Source: Bacteroidota bacterium (lineage in GTDB: Bacteria; Bacteroidota; Bacteroidia; Cytophagales; Cytophagaceae). Taken from it: a stretch of DNA of 43,451 bases. The stretch is from contig JAEWYS010000010.1 in the NCBI GenBank assembly GCA_023458555.1, positions 1 through 43,451 of the forward strand, read 5' to 3'. A program made the position numbers and the translations under genes. Under the pieces are notes generated by a model, which searched no databases, was not told the origin of the DNA, and saw nothing but the letters and a program-made list of their open reading frames with translations. Of the stretch, positions 9,831 to 18,548 are shown piece after piece (within the stretch, counting starts at the first letter, position 1; every line of letters begins with the position of its first letter).

Positions 9831-10571
9831 TTAACTGTTCCATATTTCCCAGGCCTTTTCAGCCTGGCCAATAAGCATTTCCAAGCCGTTTTTGACATGT
9901 GCTCCGTTCGCTAAGCCTTTCTTCATAAAGAGCGTTTCTTCCGGATTGTATACCAGATCAAACAGGAAATGGGAAGACCCAAGCGCCTCATACGGCAGTT
10001 CCGGACAATCTTCAACGTTAGGATACATACCAAGCGGAGAGGTATTGATTATAAGCTGAAAGTCTTTTATTAGATCAGTGCTAATGGCTTCATATGCTAT
10101 GGCTTCATGAGAAGCTTTACGCGAAACAAACTGAAAAGGAATGTTGAGATCCATCAAGACAGCCTTAACCGCTTTTGATGCTCCCCCGGTTCCCAGAATC
10201 AATGCCTTGATACCGTGATAAGAGGCAGGTAAAAAAGAAAGGAGTGATTGCCGGAAACCGTGATAATCGGAATTGTATCCTTTTAGTTTACCGTCAGGAA
10301 GTATTTTGATTACATTGACTGCCCGGATTGATTTCACCGGTTCGTCAAGTTCTGACATATACCCGATAACGTTTTCCTTATGAGGAATCGTTACGTTAAG
10401 GCCCTTTAAGCCAGGGGTTGAGGAAATGATATCGGGAAGCTGCTCCGCATTCTCAATCTCAAACAATTCATATCGGGCATCTGTGATATTTTCTCTTAAA
10501 AACTTCCCGGTAAAATATTTTTTAGAAAACGAGTGTGATAAAGGAAAACCAATTAGACCGTATGTTTTCAT
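9831..10571 (-). CDS. aroE: Shikimate 5-dehydrogenase
   Basis: AroE reduces 3-dehydroshikimate to shikimate with NADPH in aromatic amino acid synthesis. The 246-residue protein is slightly shorter than the enterobacterial enzyme but complete. The substrate-binding Ser pair is in GFPLSHSFSKKYF (8-20), the catalytic Lys65 is in NVTIPHKENVIG, the partner Asp102 is in YNSDYHGF, and the nucleotide-binding loop GTGGASKAV is at 127-135. The gene follows comA on the same strand after 128 bases that contain a stem-loop, so it may have its own promoter. It lies upstream of uvrB with 68 bases between them. Confidence 0.95.
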   Translation of the reverse strand: MKTYGLIGFPLSHSFSKKYFTGKFLRENITDARYELFEIENAEQLPDIISSTPGLKGLNVTIPHKENVIGYMSELDEPVKSIRAVNVIKILPDGKLKGYNSDYHGFRQSLLSFLPASYHGIKALILGTGGASKAVKAVLMDLNIPFQFVSRKASHEAIAYEAISTDLIKDFQLIINTSPLGMYPNVEDCPELPYEALGSSHFLFDLVYNPEETLFMKKGLANGAHVKNGLEMLIGQAEKAWEIWNS

Positions 10572-10636
10572 ATATTTAACAATGGGTGAAAAGAAATAGA
10601 TTGAGAGTTGTTTTTATTTTTCTGATATAAATGAAT

Positions 10637-10672
10637 AAAGCATCACCCGGTGTTTATTCCGAATAATGCTTT
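10637..10672 (-). terminator. Stem-loop between comA and aroE
   Basis: An inverted repeat AAAGCAT (10637-10643) / ATGCTTT (10666-10672), extendable by one T-A pair, with shorter internal pairings (CACC/GGTG and ATTC/GAAT) between the arms. It sits just after the comA stop on the minus strand. A T-rich tract is present but not uniform, so it may be a weak terminator, an mRNA-stabilising hairpin, or an attenuator before aroE. Confidence 0.4.
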
Positions 10673-10699
10673 AAAGTACGTATAACTGAAAATGAAAGG

Positions 10700-11470
10700 C
10701 TACAGCTTGTCAAGAAAGTGATTAAAGGTATCACTTCTTAATCCGAGCCTCAGGGTTTCCAAAGGAACAATTTCATTCGGTGAAATATTTCCAAGGTTTA
10801 CATTTGCTCCTAAAAGTTTGATAAACCATACCTGCTGTTCTCTTTGAGGAGCCTCCCATATTATTTTTTCGGAAGGGATCTTGGTTAATATTTCCTCTAC
10901 CAGTCCGGACCTTACTTCTCCACTACTTCTGAATAGACCCACATTGCCGCCTTCTCTGGCTTCTCCGATTACTTTCCAGGCGCCGGCATCAAGTTCATCC
11001 TGCATAAGCTGAATCCATTTGTAGGGAGGAATAATCTTTTCCACATCTTTAGAGCCGACTTCGGAAAGCACAGTAACCTGCTGGGCTAACTGACTTATAT
11101 ATTTGCATTTCTCATCATGAGCAAGAGTAATGGAACCATCGGAAACTTCCGCATAAGTCATCTGGTATTGGTCAAGAATCTTGCGGTAATCATCGAACTG
11201 ATTACGAATGATAAAGGCCTCGAAAAGAGTTCCCCCAAAATAAACAGGAATATCGGCAGCCCTGTAGACTTCAAGTTTTCTTTTTAGGTTAGGTGTTACA
11301 TATGAAGTCGCCCAACCTAGTTTGACTACGTCAATATAATCACCGGCGACTTCGAGAATGTCTTCTATTTCTCTTACGCTAAGCCCCTTATCCATGACCA
11401 TTGTTGTGCCAAATTGCCTTGGCTTTAAAGTCCGTTCAGGAGTCTTGCTCAGAACAAAATTGTTATACAT
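10700..11470 (-). CDS. comA: Phosphosulfolactate synthase family protein (ComA-like)
   Basis: A 256-residue TIM-barrel protein of the ComA family, which adds sulfite to phosphoenolpyruvate to give (R)-phosphosulfolactate, the first step of coenzyme M synthesis in methanogens. Recognisable blocks are MVMDKGLSVREIEDIL, GDYIDVVKLGWATSYV, IPVYFGGTLFEAF, YAEVSDGSITL and KVIGEAREGGNVGLF. Coenzyme M is not expected in Bacteroidota; a role in another sulfonate, such as sulfolactate or a precursor of sulfonolipids, is an inference. The start codon lies three bases after the TPR gene stop on the same strand, indicating co-transcription. No comB- or comC-like partner is visible in the window. Confidence 0.88.
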   Translation of the reverse strand: MYNNFVLSKTPERTLKPRQFGTTMVMDKGLSVREIEDILEVAGDYIDVVKLGWATSYVTPNLKRKLEVYRAADIPVYFGGTLFEAFIIRNQFDDYRKILDQYQMTYAEVSDGSITLAHDEKCKYISQLAQQVTVLSEVGSKDVEKIIPPYKWIQLMQDELDAGAWKVIGEAREGGNVGLFRSSGEVRSGLVEEILTKIPSEKIIWEAPQREQQVWFIKLLGANVNLGNISPNEIVPLETLRLGLRSDTFNHFLDKL

Positions 11471-11473
11471 GTT

Positions 11474-12871
11474 TTACTTTCTGTACTGTTCTATAATTCG
11501 ATACAGAGCCTTTTGCGTTTCCAGATTAGGGAAAAAATCGAAAAGGATCGTATGCTTTTCAAAATCCAAAATTAAACCATTTTCTAAATAAATAAAGGCT
11601 TCTTTGTATTTGCCCGCCATAATAAGGTATGCACAGACTCTGTAATACAGTTCGGGATCGTCAGTATTGTCCTCAAGAGCCTCTCTGATAATATCGGCAG
11701 CTTTTTCCGGCTCATCCTGAGAGGCCATTAGTTCAGCCCAGTTTTTCCAGATATCAATATTGGACGGATCCAGCGATGACGCTTCCTGAAAAGCCAGAGC
11801 ACTTTCGTTGTAGTTACCGATTCGTTCTTCTGCTTCTGCCTTACCTAACCAATAATCAGGATTTTCCTTATCCAGTTTTATTGCCTTATTAAAAAAATGA
11901 ATTGCTTCAAAAGCCTTGTCCTTTAATAACAAAGATTTTCCAAGCCCGAAAAAAGCTTGCGGATATTCAAAATCCAGCTTGGTTGCTTTTCGATAAAACT
12001 CTATCGCTTTGTCGTTATTGCCCAGTTTTTCATGGCATGTGGCAATGTTGGTAAATGTTTCAGCAGTGGGCTCTTCGTGTTCCAGACATTTGTTGTAGCA
12101 TTCAATTGCTTTTTCATAATTGCCCAGGGACACATAGCAATTCCCCATATTGAACCAGGCAGATGAGAACTCATCATTGATTGCAACGGAGTATTCATAG
12201 GCGTTTATGGCATCAGGGATATTTTCAAGCTTAAAATAAATGATGCCTATATTGTACCAGGCAAAGAAAGAAAACGGATCCTGATCGATAAACTTGCGGT
12301 AACATTCCAGGCTTTGCTCAAGACTGCCGATTAAATCCAGGCAATAAGCCAATTCATACATGGCATCCTCATTAGAGGGATTATTTTCGATAGCGAGCTT
12401 ATAGTACTCAATAGCTTCCTCATAGTTGGAAAAATCCTGATTTACCATACCGAGCGCGTAATAGATCTGATCTTTTTCATCGACCATATTAAGAGCCCAT
12501 TCAAGCATCGATATTGCTTCCTCAAACTGATCCAGCTGGGAAAGAATACTGCTTTTCAAAACCAGGATCTCCACGTCATATGGCTGGAGGAGTTCGGCCT
12601 TTTCGACCAGTTCCATTGCCTGCAGATATTTTTGCTTCCGGACGAGGAGAAAAGCCTTTTCAATCATTATTTCGACAGAAAAAGGATGTTGTTCCATCCC
12701 TAGATTACAAGCTTTAAGGGCTTTCTTGAATTTGCCTTTTTCTACAAAATGCTGTATCAGATATTCATAAGTACTGATATCAAAAAAAACACTATTGCCG
12801 GTTTGAAGCATTTCCTCAAATCGTTTAAGTGATTCCATTTCCTCTGCGCTTGCCTTATGTTTTCTTCGCAC
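11474..12871 (-). CDS. Tetratricopeptide-repeat protein
   Basis: A 465-residue protein made almost entirely of TPR helical hairpins, about eleven in a row from residue 30 to about 440. Typical units read NYEEAIEYYKLAIENNPSN, NYEKAIECYNKCLEHEEPT and NDKAIEFYRKATKLDFEYP. There is no signal peptide or membrane segment, so it is probably a cytoplasmic scaffold for protein-protein contacts. It is directly upstream of comA (three bases) and 79 bases downstream of the epimerase gene. Its partner is unknown. Confidence 0.88.
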   Translation of the reverse strand: MRRKHKASAEEMESLKRFEEMLQTGNSVFFDISTYEYLIQHFVEKGKFKKALKACNLGMEQHPFSVEIMIEKAFLLVRKQKYLQAMELVEKAELLQPYDVEILVLKSSILSQLDQFEEAISMLEWALNMVDEKDQIYYALGMVNQDFSNYEEAIEYYKLAIENNPSNEDAMYELAYCLDLIGSLEQSLECYRKFIDQDPFSFFAWYNIGIIYFKLENIPDAINAYEYSVAINDEFSSAWFNMGNCYVSLGNYEKAIECYNKCLEHEEPTAETFTNIATCHEKLGNNDKAIEFYRKATKLDFEYPQAFFGLGKSLLLKDKAFEAIHFFNKAIKLDKENPDYWLGKAEAEERIGNYNESALAFQEASSLDPSNIDIWKNWAELMASQDEPEKAADIIREALEDNTDDPELYYRVCAYLIMAGKYKEAFIYLENGLILDFEKHTILFDFFPNLETQKALYRIIEQYRK

Positions 12872-12950
12872 GATAACTTAAATTAATGTTTGAGAATTAT
12901 CTAAAGATAGAAAATCCCCTGATAAATTAAATTACTGTATACGGAATTTC

Positions 12951-13946
12951 TTACCGGGTTTCCGCTTTATGTCTTTTTACGAGTTCCTGACAGGTCCAGT
13001 TTAGAGTCTCATCCAGCGATCTGAAATGAAATCCAAGAAGACTGCGAATTTTGCCATTGTCATAGAAAAACTGATTTTTACCTAATCTAACGGTTTCTTT
13101 AGTGATTATAGTTTTTTGGGAAGAAAAAAGATTTTTAAGATAAACCAGACGCCAGGCAATTTCTGAGATGAAGGGTGATGCTTTAAGTGAAGGACTTTTA
13201 ACCTGAAAGTACTCACCTATTTTATAAAAAAAATCTTTATAGGAGATGGTTCCCGCATTGAGGATAAAACGGCTGCCATCAATGGATTTGTCCGTATTAA
13301 GTAACTGATATACGATCTGAGAGACATCTCTGACATCAACATAGTTTAAAGTACCGGAAGTATAAAAAAGATTCTTATTGAATACATATTTGAAAAGAGA
13401 TGTACTGCCTTTGTGCCAGTCTCCGGGACCCAGTACAACGCTGGGGTTAACGATAAAAATCTTAAGACCTTCTTCCCTGCCTCTGTACACTTCCAGCTCA
13501 GCCAGATATTTGGATTTTGCGTAATATGTGCTAAATGTTAATTCCTGAATGCCAAACTCTTCGTTGATGATCGTCTCATTGCCACTTTTTCCTATTGCTG
13601 CGATGGAACTGATATGACAAAAATTTGCGACATTGTTTTCGATTGCCGCATTTATAATATTGGCCGTTCCTTCAACATTTACCTTGTACATATATTCTCT
13701 GTCCTGAGGGAGGTAAGAAACAACGGCAGCACAGTGTATTACGGTTTCAATGCCCTTGAGCGATTCTTTTAATAACAATACATCGTTAATATCTCCTTCT
13801 ATCCATTCGATTTTATCCGAGTAGCTGCCGAGAAGGCCAAGATCAGCGTTCGGGCGTCTAAGCGCTCTGACAGAGAGCCCCTGATCAATTAGAAGCTTGG
13901 CAATATGGCTGCCAACCAGTCCGTTACTTCCGGATATAAAAATCAT
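12951..13946 (-). CDS. NAD-dependent epimerase/dehydratase family protein
   Basis: A 331-residue extended short-chain dehydrogenase. The dinucleotide-binding motif is GSNGLVG (6-12), within IFISGSNGLVGSHIAKLL. The catalytic YxxxK is YYAKSK (Tyr142, Lys146), with the Ser of HISSIAAIG (111-119) upstream. Such enzymes act on nucleotide sugars or, in the dihydroflavonol-reductase-like branch that this sequence resembles, on ketones and aldehydes; the substrate cannot be assigned. The ATG overlaps the stop of the PHP phosphatase gene by four bases (ATGA), which points to translational coupling in the polysaccharide operon. Confidence 0.88.
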   Translation of the reverse strand: MIFISGSNGLVGSHIAKLLIDQGLSVRALRRPNADLGLLGSYSDKIEWIEGDINDVLLLKESLKGIETVIHCAAVVSYLPQDREYMYKVNVEGTANIINAAIENNVANFCHISSIAAIGKSGNETIINEEFGIQELTFSTYYAKSKYLAELEVYRGREEGLKIFIVNPSVVLGPGDWHKGSTSLFKYVFNKNLFYTSGTLNYVDVRDVSQIVYQLLNTDKSIDGSRFILNAGTISYKDFFYKIGEYFQVKSPSLKASPFISEIAWRLVYLKNLFSSQKTIITKETVRLGKNQFFYDNGKIRSLLGFHFRSLDETLNWTCQELVKRHKAETR

Positions 13947-14680
13947 GCAAGCAAATTGTTATTATATATATTAAGTTCTAATAGCCGGGTGTAGATTTTC
14001 TCATTACGGACTTTTTTAATTGCCTCGAGATGGCGTGTGCCATGACAATCACTGCCAACAAAATGAACCATGTTGTTTTTGATAAGCCTTTCGGCAATTC
14101 TTTTGGACTCTTTTGAGTAATATCCTGATAATGAGCTTATATTTAGCTGGAAATAAAGGCCGCGATTGAATAAATCCTCATACTTTTCAAATGAACTGTA
14201 CATATATACATAGCGTTCGGGATGAGCCAATACAGGCCGATAGCCTGAGGATGCAATCTGAAAGATTACTTCTTTCAGACTTGCGGGTTCATTCATAAAT
14301 GAGGTCTCAAACAGCAAATAGCTGTCCCCGAAGGTAAGCAGAGGCTCTCCTCTTTCAAGCTTTTGAATAAAAGCTTCGTCAAGATAATATTCCGCAGCTG
14401 CCTCCAGTTCGATGAGCAATCCCTGATTTTTCACCTCATTTCGGACCAGTTCCAGCTTTTCCTGAATGATTTCGGGAGTATTTTTAAAGCAGTCTCCCAT
14501 TATATGCGGAGTGGTAATCAGCTTTCTGTACCCGAGACCGATAAACTCTTTTATAAGCCCGATGGTTTCTTCGAGACTTGCGGAGCCATCATCAATACCC
14601 GGCAATAAATGCGAATGAATATCGACATACAAAGGTTTTACTTCTGATTTACTTTTTTTCCCAAAGCTGAAGAGCCTCAT
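13943..14680 (-). CDS. PHP-type protein tyrosine phosphatase (CpsB/YwqE-like)
   Basis: A 245-residue metal-dependent phosphatase of the PHP family that dephosphorylates bacterial tyrosine kinases controlling capsule synthesis. Metal ligands expected for the fold are visible: YVDIHSHLLPGIDDGS with His22 and His24, KLITTPHIMG, PVLAHPERY, and FVGSDCHGTRH near residue 215. It starts two bases after the stop of the Wzc-type kinase gene, so kinase and phosphatase are made together; this is the usual arrangement of such pairs. It overlaps the next gene by four bases. The length is normal. Confidence 0.9.
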   Translation of the reverse strand: MRLFSFGKKSKSEVKPLYVDIHSHLLPGIDDGSASLEETIGLIKEFIGLGYRKLITTPHIMGDCFKNTPEIIQEKLELVRNEVKNQGLLIELEAAAEYYLDEAFIQKLERGEPLLTFGDSYLLFETSFMNEPASLKEVIFQIASSGYRPVLAHPERYVYMYSSFEKYEDLFNRGLYFQLNISSLSGYYSKESKRIAERLIKNNMVHFVGSDCHGTRHLEAIKKVRNEKIYTRLLELNIYNNNLLA

Positions 14681-14681
14681 A

Positions 14682-17108
14682 CTATCGTATTCTGTTTTTT
14701 AATCTTTCAATAAATCCGGGCTCTTTACTTTCCTGCTCATAATAACCATATCCATAATTGCTACCATATCCGTAACCATAGTTATTGAAAGTCTTCAGAG
14801 CATTCAGGATAACACAAAGATTAGAAAAGCCTGTATTTTTGACTAATTTATTGATTGTATTTCTTACATTTTTTTTCGAATAATTTGCCCTGACAACATA
14901 TACGGGAATATCTGCCTGCTTCATAAGTAAAACAGCATCAGTAACTAGGCCAACGGGTGGTGTGTCAATAAGAATGACATCGTATAAAGACTTCAGTTTT
15001 GCAATAGTATCCTGAAATGAAGGTCTCAATATCAGCTCTGAAGGATTTGGAGGAGTAGGGCCGGCTGAGACGAAGTCAAGTCCCTCAAGGTCTGTAGAAT
15101 GGATGCAGCTTGCAACGTCGTCTCTTCCAATCAGTATGGTAGACATACCCTGATCGTTCATTTTGTTGAAGGCTCTGTGTATTTTGGGCTTTCGCATATC
15201 CATATCAATAATGATGACCCTTTGGCCGGACATTGCTATGATACCTGCCAGGTTCAGGGTAACAAATGTTTTGCCTTCTCCGCTAATGGTACTGGTAACA
15301 GATAATACCTTCCCGCTTTGTGCGGGACTAACAAAATCAAGATTCGTTCGTATGGATCGAAAAGCTTCACTTATAGCAGACTTTGTGCCTTTGTTGACAA
15401 CCAGCCTTGAAACATCCAGAGCTTCTTTTGTATAGGATGGTACCGCACCAAGAATGGTTGCCAGAGTGTGGTTTTCAAGATCCCGCTGACTGGTGATGGT
15501 TCGGTCAAGCAGATAACGGATAATAATCAGGAGAAAGCAGAGAAGCAAACCCAGCGCTATACCGCTAAGGTATACCCATATTTTCTTCGGGAATATAGCT
15601 TGATCATTGAGATCTGCAGGGGCAAGTATAACAAAGTTAGGAACCATTCCTGCTTTGGCAATTCCATATTCAGCTTTCTTCTCCATTAGCAGGAGATAAT
15701 ATTTTTCATAGAGATTGTAAAATCGTTTTAAGCGGGTATACTCGGTCTCTTTTCCCGGCAGAGTGAGGAAATTTTTCTCGAGTTCGCGGATTTGTTTTTC
15801 AATCTCACCAATTTGCTGGAAAACAAGTTTCCTGTTTTGTGATACGGCTGCCAGTATCGAGTTTTTCAGACTTTCGATCGATAAGCTTAGGGATTTAATT
15901 ACATACGTATTTTCTTTGTTCCGGGTGAGCGCTATGTCTTTTTCCTGTTGTAGCCTATTAAGCTCTTCTACAAGTTTTATAAGCTGTATGTCATCTACGT
16001 CTGAAATAGAAGGAATGAATGACTTTAAATCTTTGTTGGAGAGTATGATATTCTGAAGCTCATCAAGAAAGTTTACTTTTAGCCTCAGATCAATCTTATG
16101 CTTATCAAGTTGCTCTATTTTTTCAATCAGTCTTATAACATCACCTTTAACATCCAGCGTTTTATTCTCCTTCATGAACAATTCAAGTCGTTGTTCGGCG
16201 AGCATGAGCCGGGCCTCAGTATTTTCCAGGTTTTCATCAAGAAATTTCAGGGTTTGCTCCTGAGTCTTTGTTTTGTGGGCAATCGTTTGCTCAAGGTAAA
16301 CCGAATCTATGGTTGCAACGATATCATGGGCTTTTACAGGATTGTAGTCTTTAAATGATACCTTTAGTGTGTTGGCATCGATATTCAGGATTTCTACTTC
16401 AAGATTGTTTTCGAGATAGGCAATAAGATTGTTTTTGCTATGAATAATGAAAAAGAAATCCTGACGGAATTCTTCGTCCGTAAATAGATAATTTTTGTTT
16501 ACATTCAGCAAAAAGCCAGGCTTTATAATGTCCGTATTAAAAGCATATACTGCACTGTGTTTTTCCCCGCCTGCCTGCTGATAAGAAAGCTGGAAAGTTT
16601 CCTCAGATATAAGCTTCAGATTGAAACGAAAGTCATAATAGGCAGGGTTAATGATCTGGTATTGTATAGAAACAGGAGACTTCTTGTATTTTTCATCATT
16701 GAGGATATTGCCGTCTGAATATACACTGACATCAATCGGAAGACGTTCCAGTGTTTTTTCAAAGACAAGCTGTGATTTAATAAGCTCTATCTCTCCGGAA
16801 AGTGTACGGAGGTTATTATTGGTCTGAGGGGTTTTCATATTGTCCAGCCCCAGGACAACTGCATCATTTTTATTCTCCAGTTTGAGAATTGAAGAAGACT
16901 GAAAAACGGGTTTGGTGTAGCGGAGATATACATGACTAAGAGAAAGGCTTCCGGTTATAATTGCTATTATCCAGATAAGATTGCCCCTGAATATGTATCT
17001 CAGACGATTGATATCAAACTCTGCAAACCAGTCTCCGTTGCTGGAATCATCATACAGTGGAAGGGAGTTTCGGCCCTGATTATGGATATGTTGGTTGCCG
17101 GGCGTCAT
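14682..17108 (-). CDS. Wzc-type polysaccharide co-polymerase / BY-kinase
   Basis: An 808-residue inner-membrane protein regulating polysaccharide chain length and export. The N-terminal Wzz-type domain (about 25-120) includes a first membrane segment (about 45-65), a periplasmic coiled coil occupies about 270-460, and a second membrane segment lies at about 512-534. The cytoplasmic tyrosine kinase domain (about 575-765) has Walker A STISGEGKTFVTLNLA, Walker A' VIIIDMDMRKPKIH and Walker B VILIDTPPVG. A tyrosine-glycine tail (YGYGYGSNYGYGYYEQE, about 773-789) supplies the autophosphorylation sites. It lies between the Wza-like gene (16-base gap) and the phosphatase gene (one-base gap), matching the canonical export module. 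Confidence 0.94.
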   Translation of the reverse strand: MTPGNQHIHNQGRNSLPLYDDSSNGDWFAEFDINRLRYIFRGNLIWIIAIITGSLSLSHVYLRYTKPVFQSSSILKLENKNDAVVLGLDNMKTPQTNNNLRTLSGEIELIKSQLVFEKTLERLPIDVSVYSDGNILNDEKYKKSPVSIQYQIINPAYYDFRFNLKLISEETFQLSYQQAGGEKHSAVYAFNTDIIKPGFLLNVNKNYLFTDEEFRQDFFFIIHSKNNLIAYLENNLEVEILNIDANTLKVSFKDYNPVKAHDIVATIDSVYLEQTIAHKTKTQEQTLKFLDENLENTEARLMLAEQRLELFMKENKTLDVKGDVIRLIEKIEQLDKHKIDLRLKVNFLDELQNIILSNKDLKSFIPSISDVDDIQLIKLVEELNRLQQEKDIALTRNKENTYVIKSLSLSIESLKNSILAAVSQNRKLVFQQIGEIEKQIRELEKNFLTLPGKETEYTRLKRFYNLYEKYYLLLMEKKAEYGIAKAGMVPNFVILAPADLNDQAIFPKKIWVYLSGIALGLLLCFLLIIIRYLLDRTITSQRDLENHTLATILGAVPSYTKEALDVSRLVVNKGTKSAISEAFRSIRTNLDFVSPAQSGKVLSVTSTISGEGKTFVTLNLAGIIAMSGQRVIIIDMDMRKPKIHRAFNKMNDQGMSTILIGRDDVASCIHSTDLEGLDFVSAGPTPPNPSELILRPSFQDTIAKLKSLYDVILIDTPPVGLVTDAVLLMKQADIPVYVVRANYSKKNVRNTINKLVKNTGFSNLCVILNALKTFNNYGYGYGSNYGYGYYEQESKEPGFIERLKNRIR

Positions 17109-17124
17109 TTCGGGTTTGGGTTAG

Positions 17125-17889
17125 TTATCTGCTGAGAACTACAAGAAGCGCGATTATATTAGTAAGTATAGCGATACTGGGCGATATTTCTCTAGCTACT
17201 TCTATGAACGTTTTTTTTCTTCTTTCAATGTATATAATGTCCTGAGGTTTTACGGTAAGCATTGCCTGAGTCATTCCTTCTACGGTAGATAGATCAATTA
17301 AGTAGACGGTCGGATCATTCAGGCTGCCTCTGATTAGCCGTATATTGGATGCATTGCCAAACTCTGTGATTCCGCCGTATTGTCCAACCACTTCTATAAG
17401 ATTCATGTTTTCCTGAGTAAGCAGTATGGTCTTGCCACCGGCCGGCCCCAGCACAGTTACCCGTTTGCTTAGTATTTCTGTAAGAACAAAAACGTCTTCA
17501 TAAAAGACTGCATATTTCAGGCTAAGCAGAGAGTCGGCTTCAAAGATTGTATATCCGGCCAATTGAACTTCACCAATCATTGGCAGCAATACATTGCCAT
17601 TTCCTTTAACAATATATTGCGGGAGCAATTCTTTTTTTGTGACATGTTCACCAGAGAGATGCAATTCATAGTTCGGGTCTATAAGTCGTTCCCCATTATT
17701 TGTATACACAGATACATGTAAAATATCGCCGGGGATGATCTGATAATTGGAGCTGACCAGATTTAACTCTTTGTCAGTTCCAATGCTTTTATCTGTTCGA
17801 AACATTATGCTGTGATTCCTGCAGGAGCTTAGCACGAACAGTGTGAACAGAAGCTTTAATGTATAGAAAGAAACTTGCTTTATGTACAT
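17125..17889 (-). CDS. Wza-like polysaccharide export lipoprotein
   Basis: A 254-residue outer-membrane polysaccharide export protein. The signal sequence ends in the lipobox VLSSC, with the lipidated Cys at residue 23. The poly-export domain begins at about 49 (YQIIPGDILHVSVYTNNGE), followed by an SLBB-type region (VTVLGPAGGKTILLTQENMN, about 144-163). A C-terminal hydrophobic segment, IAILTNIIALLVVL, is common in Bacteroidota versions. Together with the Wzc-like protein encoded 16 bases downstream it would form the trans-envelope export channel. It starts 28 bases after rfbC. Confidence 0.92.
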   Translation of the reverse strand: MYIKQVSFYTLKLLFTLFVLSSCRNHSIMFRTDKSIGTDKELNLVSSNYQIIPGDILHVSVYTNNGERLIDPNYELHLSGEHVTKKELLPQYIVKGNGNVLLPMIGEVQLAGYTIFEADSLLSLKYAVFYEDVFVLTEILSKRVTVLGPAGGKTILLTQENMNLIEVVGQYGGITEFGNASNIRLIRGSLNDPTVYLIDLSTVEGMTQAMLTVKPQDIIYIERRKKTFIEVAREISPSIAILTNIIALLVVLSR

Positions 17890-17917
17890 AATTGGTAGTA
17901 TACTCTCCTGAGCAGAA

Positions 17918-18454
17918 TCAGGTTACCTTTAGTCCGGACAGCTTACCGAGTTCGAGATCTTTTTCTGAAACAATCGGATTTTTTATCATCCAGTTTATAT
18001 TGAGATCAGGATCGTTATAGCAGATTCCACCTTCGGATTCTTTATTATAGAAATTTGAACATTTGTAATGAAAGATAGCTTCTTCTAGCGCTGAAAATCC
18101 GTGAGCAAAACCTTCAGGGATATAAAACATATTTCCTTTCCCGGCGTCAAGGATTACGGAGTCAAATTTGCCAAATGTAGGAGACTCCGGACGAAGATCT
18201 ACTGCTACATCCAATACACGTCCCTTAAGTACTCTGACCAGCTTTGCCTGAGCAAAAGGCGGTTTCTGGAAGTGCAGCCCCCTTACAACATTGGGGATGG
18301 AATAGGATTGATTGTCCTGAACAAAATCATCGAAAATTCCTAGCTTCTCAAATTCACGTTTGCTGTATGATTCAAAAAAATGTCCCCGGTCGTCTTTAAA
18401 AATACGTGGAGTGATTTCCAGAAGACCCTTGATATATGATTCTCGTACTTCCAT
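17918..18454 (-). CDS. rfbC: dTDP-4-dehydrorhamnose 3,5-epimerase
   Basis: RfbC/RmlC epimerises dTDP-4-keto-6-deoxyglucose at C3 and C5 on the way to dTDP-L-rhamnose. The 178-residue cupin has the family's length and motifs: GHFFESYSKREFEKLG (24-39), the catalytic His61 in VVRGLHFQKPP, PEGFAHGFSAL (113-123), FHYKCSNFYNKE (128-139) with Tyr130, and SEKD (163-166). The other dTDP-rhamnose genes (rfbA, rfbB, rfbD) are not in the window. It lies between the GT4 gene and the Wza-like gene in the polysaccharide cluster, which suggests the exported polymer contains rhamnose or a related 6-deoxysugar. Confidence 0.94.
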   Translation of the reverse strand: MEVRESYIKGLLEITPRIFKDDRGHFFESYSKREFEKLGIFDDFVQDNQSYSIPNVVRGLHFQKPPFAQAKLVRVLKGRVLDVAVDLRPESPTFGKFDSVILDAGKGNMFYIPEGFAHGFSALEEAIFHYKCSNFYNKESEGGICYNDPDLNINWMIKNPIVSEKDLELGKLSGLKVT

Positions 18455-18548
18455 AAACTTGTTTTTTTGTTGTATTCTGCCGTTTCTTCAGATCCGGATT
18501 AACAACTATTAACTCCGACACAGCTTTCGTGTTTGGGACAAAGTTACT

